Assembly: GCA_902476355.1 (NCBI GenBank) | Contig: CABSCS010000025.1 | Location: 1-8,722 of the forward strand | Direction: 5' to 3' | From: UMGS2069 sp900557585 | Lineage (GTDB): Bacteria; Bacillota; Clostridia; Christensenellales; UBA1242 | Length of the DNA: 8,722 nucleotides | In this document: positions 5,693 through 8,722 of the stretch, in pieces | How positions within the stretch are numbered: the stretch's first letter is position 1 | Layout: each line of letters begins with the position of its first letter | Notes under the pieces: model-generated | Databases searched by the model: none | Told to the model about the DNA's origin: nothing | Seen by the model: the letters and a program-made list of their open reading frames with translations, nothing else | Made by a program: the position numbers and the translations under genes

Positions 5693-6583
5693 TTAGCCAA
5701 TATCTTTAATGTTATACCCAAACTCTTCAAGTGCATTTTTGTCTTGTTTCCAGCCCTCACGAACCTTTACAAAAAGTTCAAGCATAACCTTTTCGCCTGT
5801 CAAGCGCTCAATGTCTTCTCTTGCACTTGTTCCAATTTTTTTGAGCATTGCCCCACGCATTCCAATTATAATTTGTTTGTGTCTTTCACTTTCACAAATG
5901 ATTGACGCTCCAATTTTCACAAGAGTTTTGGTTTCTTTATATGATTCTATTTCAACAGCAATTCCGTGTGGGATTTCTTCTTGCAAAAACAAAAGTGCTT
6001 TTTCACGAATGATTTCTGCTGTCATGAAACGAAAGTTTTTGTCGGTATATTGGTCACGAGGATAATATGCTGGGCCTTCTGGAAGAACCGAAAGCACTGC
6101 CCTGTCAATCTCTTCAAGATTGCGTTTTTTGAGTGCAGAGATGACAACAAATTGTTTCACAAATTGATATTGATTGAGTTTTGCCAAAATTGGATAAAGT
6201 TTTTCATATGACGAAATGTCAACCTTGTTTATCACCACAAAAACCGGAATCACGCTGTCACGATATTTCTCTATAAGTTCATAATCAAAATTATTGATTT
6301 TTGTGCTGTCGAGCAAAATCATGATTGCATCAACATCATTTTGTGCCGACTCGGTGCTTTTTTGAAGATATTTCGCAAGCCCGCTCGTTCCGTTATATAT
6401 TCCTGGGGTGTCAACAAAAACAATTTGATAGTCTTCGCCATTCTTTATCCCCAAAATTTTGTTTCTTGTTGTTTGTGGTTTTGGGCTTGTAATTGCAACT
6501 TTTTCGCCAACCAAAGCATTTATAAGTGTGCTTTTGCCTACATTTGGCTTTCCAATAACCGCAACAAATCCGCTTTTAAACAT
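5693..6583 (-). CDS. era: GTPase Era
   Basis: A complete protein of 296 residues, the family length. Era is a GTPase that binds the 3' end of 16S rRNA and helps assemble the 30S subunit. The G motifs are complete: GKPNVGKS (11-18), the switch region with PQTTR (36-40), DTPG (58-61), NKVD (119-122) and SAL (149-151). The C-terminal KH RNA-binding domain shows the GMRG loop in IIIGMRGAMLKKIG (238-251). AAAGGGG precedes the ATG and overlaps the ybeY stop codon. The gap to ybeY is 10 bases, so the two are surely co-transcribed and probably translationally coupled. Nothing is missing. Confidence 0.98.
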   Translation of the reverse strand: MFKSGFVAVIGKPNVGKSTLINALVGEKVAITSPKPQTTRNKILGIKNGEDYQIVFVDTPGIYNGTSGLAKYLQKSTESAQNDVDAIMILLDSTKINNFDYELIEKYRDSVIPVFVVINKVDISSYEKLYPILAKLNQYQFVKQFVVISALKKRNLEEIDRAVLSVLPEGPAYYPRDQYTDKNFRFMTAEIIREKALLFLQEEIPHGIAVEIESYKETKTLVKIGASIICESERHKQIIIGMRGAMLKKIGTSAREDIERLTGEKVMLELFVKVREGWKQDKNALEEFGYNIKDIG

Positions 6584-6593
6584 ATTTTCCCCT

Positions 6594-7067
6594 TTAAATG
6601 ATTTTCTTTTCTTTCAATCTTTTTTCAACCGCTTCTTCAACTGGTTGCATTTGCATATAATCTTCATCTTTAATGTGGTCATAGCCCATCAAATGAAGTG
6701 TGCTGTGAACCGCAAGTTTGCTGATTTCCGCTTCGGTGCTGTGATTGTATTCTTTGGCTTGCGCTTCTGCAACCGACAAACAAATTGCCATGTCGCCAAG
6801 ATGAACATCATCTTCGTGCGCAAACACTTTCTTTCCAAGAAGTTCGCCCGCGTTTATTGAAAATGATGGGAAACTTAAAACATCGGTGGTTCTGTCAATG
6901 TTTCTTGTTCTTTTGTTCAAATCTTTCATTTCTTGCGCGTCAACAAACATAACGCAAAGTTCAAGTTTTTTATGGTCTTGACCAAGATAGTCAAGGGTTT
7001 CAATAACTGATTTTTTGACAACGTCTTTAATTTTTAGACTTGCCTTGTTTACAAATTCAATTTTCAT
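6594..7067 (-). CDS. ybeY: endoribonuclease YbeY (rRNA maturation factor)
   Basis: YbeY is a zinc-dependent endoribonuclease needed for 16S rRNA 3'-end maturation and 70S quality control. The signature HSTLHLMGYDH with its three zinc-binding histidines lies near residues 110-120, and the family motif NIDRTTDVLSFP precedes it. I choose the ATG at 7067, giving 157 residues. The in-frame GTG at 7074-7076 lies inside the sequence GAGGTGA, which is the Shine-Dalgarno site for that ATG. The longer 160-residue version is therefore unlikely. ybeY is the first gene of the minus-strand group, 10 bases ahead of era. Pairing with Era fits a shared role at the 3' end of 16S rRNA. Confidence 0.96.
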   Translation of the reverse strand: MKIEFVNKASLKIKDVVKKSVIETLDYLGQDHKKLELCVMFVDAQEMKDLNKRTRNIDRTTDVLSFPSFSINAGELLGKKVFAHEDDVHLGDMAICLSVAEAQAKEYNHSTEAEISKLAVHSTLHLMGYDHIKDEDYMQMQPVEEAVEKRLKEKKII

Positions 7068-7085
7068 TATCTTCACCTCAATATT

Positions 7086-7115
7086 ATTTTATCACATTCA
7101 AAAAGATAAAAGCAA
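7086..7115 (-). promoter_or_regulatory. candidate promoter of ybeY-era
   Basis: On the minus strand an extended -10 (TGATAAAAT; core 7086-7091) is 18 bases from TTGCTT (7110-7115). The leader to the ybeY ATG would be about 12 bases, just enough to include GAGGTGA. The -35 is weak and the extended -10 is the better part. Confidence 0.4.
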
Positions 7116-7171
7116 GCAAAGGTGCCTGTCATTATGAACAAACTTTTTGCATATTGTTTATTGGTGAAAAC

Positions 7172-7432
7172 ATGGCATATTTAAACGAACAACTTGGTTC
7201 TTTGAACATTTCAGACCTTGCAAACGAAAGCGTTTGTTGCACTTTTATTTTGAACAAAGGAGTCTGTGTTCAAGGATATAAAAAGATTTTTGAACTTTCA
7301 AACAAGAAAATTGTGCTTATGATAAAAACTGGTGAAAGGCTTGAAATTTCGGGCGAAAACCTTGAAATTAAAGAAATTGCAACAAGCGAAATTTCGGTTT
7401 CGGGCGTTGTGAAAAACATTTGCGTTTTATAG
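7172..7432 (+). CDS. yqfC: sporulation protein YqfC (YabP/YqfC family)
   Basis: An 86-residue protein, close to the usual 90 or so. YabP/YqfC proteins are small, beta-rich spore-formation factors. In Bacillus yqfC is a mother-cell (sigma-E) gene required for efficient sporulation, but its biochemical role is not established. Family resemblance is clear in the C-terminal two thirds: a run of short strands around FILNKGVCVQGYKKIFELS (25-43), IVLMIKTGERLEISGENLEIKEI with the typical glycine turns, and SEISVSGVVKNI at the end. The ATG is preceded by GGTGA at proper spacing. It is 8 bases from yqfD, which confirms the pair. I could not find a convincing sigma-E promoter in the short upstream gap. 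Confidence 0.85.
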   Translation: MAYLNEQLGSLNISDLANESVCCTFILNKGVCVQGYKKIFELSNKKIVLMIKTGERLEISGENLEIKEIATSEISVSGVVKNICVL

Positions 7433-7440
7433 GGTGAAAA

Positions 7441-8583
7441 GTGAACAAAACATATTATTCTTTGTCGGTTTCGGGCTTAAATTTGCACCACGTGGTCGAA
7501 TATTTCGAGCGCGAACATTTTCATGTTCAAAACCTTTCAAGAACTGATAAAAACACACTTTTTGTTACCCTTTCTAAAAACGAATATTACAAATTTATTG
7601 CAGAAAACTTTGCAAAAACATTTCAAATCAAGGTTGTCAAAATTGAAGGTGCACAAAAATCAACATCTTCTTTTCTTCGCCATATCGGACTGTTTCTTGG
7701 AATTGTTATTTCGCTTTTCTCGATCTGCTTTTGCACAAATCGTATCTTTGCGGTTGAAATCAATCAAACTACACACACATGCAAAAATCAAGAACAATGC
7801 ATTTTTTCTGAAAGCAACAAAAAAGCACTTCTTGAAAAACTTGCGAGCCTTGGAATTGCAAAAGGAAAATCAAACCACATTAAACTTTCAAACCGCGAAA
7901 TTGAACACGTTTTGATGCAAGAGTTCAAACAAATTGCGGGCGTTACGATAAAACAAAAAGGCGTGAAGGTTTATATCACAATTCAAGAAGCAACACTTCC
8001 AGAAGACGAACATGTTTCAAGTCTTGTTTCCCCCGTGAGTGGCGTTGTTGTCACAAACAATGTTGTTTCGGGCATTGCAAAAGTGAAAAATGGTGACATT
8101 GTTTTGAAGGGGCAAACACTTGCAGTTCCCGAAGATGGCAAAACAGTTTCTGCAACTTTTGAAATTCGCACATTTTATCATGAAACAATGATATATTCTG
8201 AAAACGTTGTTTCCTATGTGAAAACCGGAAAAAAGAAGACTCGAAACAACATTGAGATTTTCGGGCTCAAACTCAAAAACAATAAAAAATGCCCATTCGC
8301 CCTTTATGAAAGCACCAAGATAAAACGCTATGCTTTCTATAACCTGTTTTTGCCAATTGTTTGCACTTCTGAAACCTTTGAAGAAATTGAAAAACAAGAA
8401 GGCACAGTACCATTTCAAGAAGTTGAAAACGCATTGAAACAAAAACTCTATTTGCAAACAAAAGCACTTCTTCCCCCTGATGTTCAAGAAAAAAACACCA
8501 CATTTGCAACATTTCAAGAAAAAGACAAAACCCGCCTAGACTGCTATATCGAAGCAATCATAAAAGTCGATTCGGAAACTTGA
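7441..8583 (+). CDS. yqfD: sporulation protein YqfD
   Basis: A complete protein of 380 residues, about the family length. YqfD is a membrane protein of the forespore-engulfing mother cell in spore formers; its activity is unknown. The N-terminal 75 residues form a small cytosolic domain. One membrane segment spans about 82-102 (GLFLGIVISLFSICFC followed by TNRIFAVEI). The large C-terminal part is probably outside and has the family segment with SPVSGVVVTNNVVSG, GDIVLKGQTLA (218-228) and EIRTFYHETM. Translation starts at GTG with GGGTGA just upstream, overlapping the yqfC stop region. In Bacillus phoH follows; here a terminator follows instead, so yqfC-yqfD seems to be a two-gene unit. Confidence 0.93.
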   Translation: MNKTYYSLSVSGLNLHHVVEYFEREHFHVQNLSRTDKNTLFVTLSKNEYYKFIAENFAKTFQIKVVKIEGAQKSTSSFLRHIGLFLGIVISLFSICFCTNRIFAVEINQTTHTCKNQEQCIFSESNKKALLEKLASLGIAKGKSNHIKLSNREIEHVLMQEFKQIAGVTIKQKGVKVYITIQEATLPEDEHVSSLVSPVSGVVVTNNVVSGIAKVKNGDIVLKGQTLAVPEDGKTVSATFEIRTFYHETMIYSENVVSYVKTGKKKTRNNIEIFGLKLKNNKKCPFALYESTKIKRYAFYNLFLPIVCTSETFEEIEKQEGTVPFQEVENALKQKLYLQTKALLPPDVQEKNTTFATFQEKDKTRLDCYIEAIIKVDSET

Positions 8584-8606
8584 TGTCTTAAAAAAAAGCA
8601 ACATGT

Positions 8607-8639
8607 AAAAAGACACTAGATTTTCTAGTGTCTTTTTTT
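8607..8639 (+). terminator. bidirectional Rho-independent terminator after yqfD
   Basis: A 10-bp stem agacactaga/tctagtgtct (8611-8620 with 8624-8633) has a ttt loop, is extended by A/T pairs, and is followed by seven T residues on the plus strand. On the minus strand the same stem is followed by five U residues. It therefore can serve both yqfD and the converging gene at the right edge. Confidence 0.92.
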
Positions 8640-8655
8640 GTTTTGTTGTTAAGCA

Positions 8656-8722
8656 TTACTTTTCGTTTCTTTTGAACGAACTGTTCTCCCACTCTATCTC
8701 GTAGATTTGTTTGTAATCTATA
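8656..8722 (-). CDS. 3' end of an unidentified converging gene (partial)
   Basis: The minus strand is open from the window edge to a TAA at 8656-8658. It gives 22 codons ending KRNEK, with a charged and aromatic composition (residues such as DYKQIYEIEWEN) and the A-rich codon choice of the neighbours. The stop lies 17 bases before the bidirectional terminator, the expected arrangement for a gene end. Too little is visible to name it. It is not the C-terminus of PhoH as I know it. Confidence 0.5.
   Translation of the reverse strand, partial: IDYKQIYEIEWENSSFKRNEK

Noticed and set aside
7129..7157. sigma-E-type promoter for yqfC (tcattat, 14 bases, catattgt)
   Set aside because: Both boxes match only partly, and the implied transcript would start on the Shine-Dalgarno site, leaving too short a leader.
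8017..8517. 166-codon minus-strand open frame opposite yqfD
   Set aside because: It is an antisense shadow of yqfD. The composition is dominated by Phe and Cys and I see no supporting ribosome site.

Overview
The window looks like chromosomal DNA of a low-GC, Gram-positive, endospore-forming bacterium of the Clostridia type. Codon use is AT-rich and genes have purine-rich Shine-Dalgarno sites. A recognisable yqfC-yqfD sporulation pair is present. UGG tryptophan and the normal stop codons are used, so nothing suggests a Mollicutes code. I cannot name the genus.

Layout. Positions 1-312 are very AT-rich and carry no gene I can support. A 56-residue ribbon-helix-helix protein lies at 361-531 on the minus strand, with its own promoter and terminator. 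Positions 532-1413 hold no gene but contain a threefold 22-bp tandem repeat and degraded-looking AT-rich DNA. From 1487 to 7067 all genes are on the minus strand. In transcription order they are ybeY, era, an unrecognised 73-residue gene, recO and ppdK. The pair yqfC-yqfD (7172-8583, plus strand) diverges from ybeY. A bidirectional terminator follows at 8607-8639, and the last codons of a converging gene reach the right edge.

How the genes fit together. YbeY (rRNA processing), Era (30S assembly GTPase) and RecO (recombination mediator) form the housekeeping neighbourhood known from Firmicutes. Pyruvate phosphate dikinase (central carbon metabolism) sits downstream but is insulated by a terminator and its own promoter. 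YqfC and YqfD are sporulation proteins that normally belong to the same neighbourhood. Here they are divergent from ybeY, and phoH, pgpH, dgkA and cdd, which accompany them in Bacillus, are absent from the window.

Most of the window is ordinary core genome. The less explained parts are the small gene between era and recO, two RNA-like inverted-repeat structures flanking it, the orphan ribbon-helix-helix gene, and the tandem-repeat tract. I found no clear evidence of a new multi-gene system.
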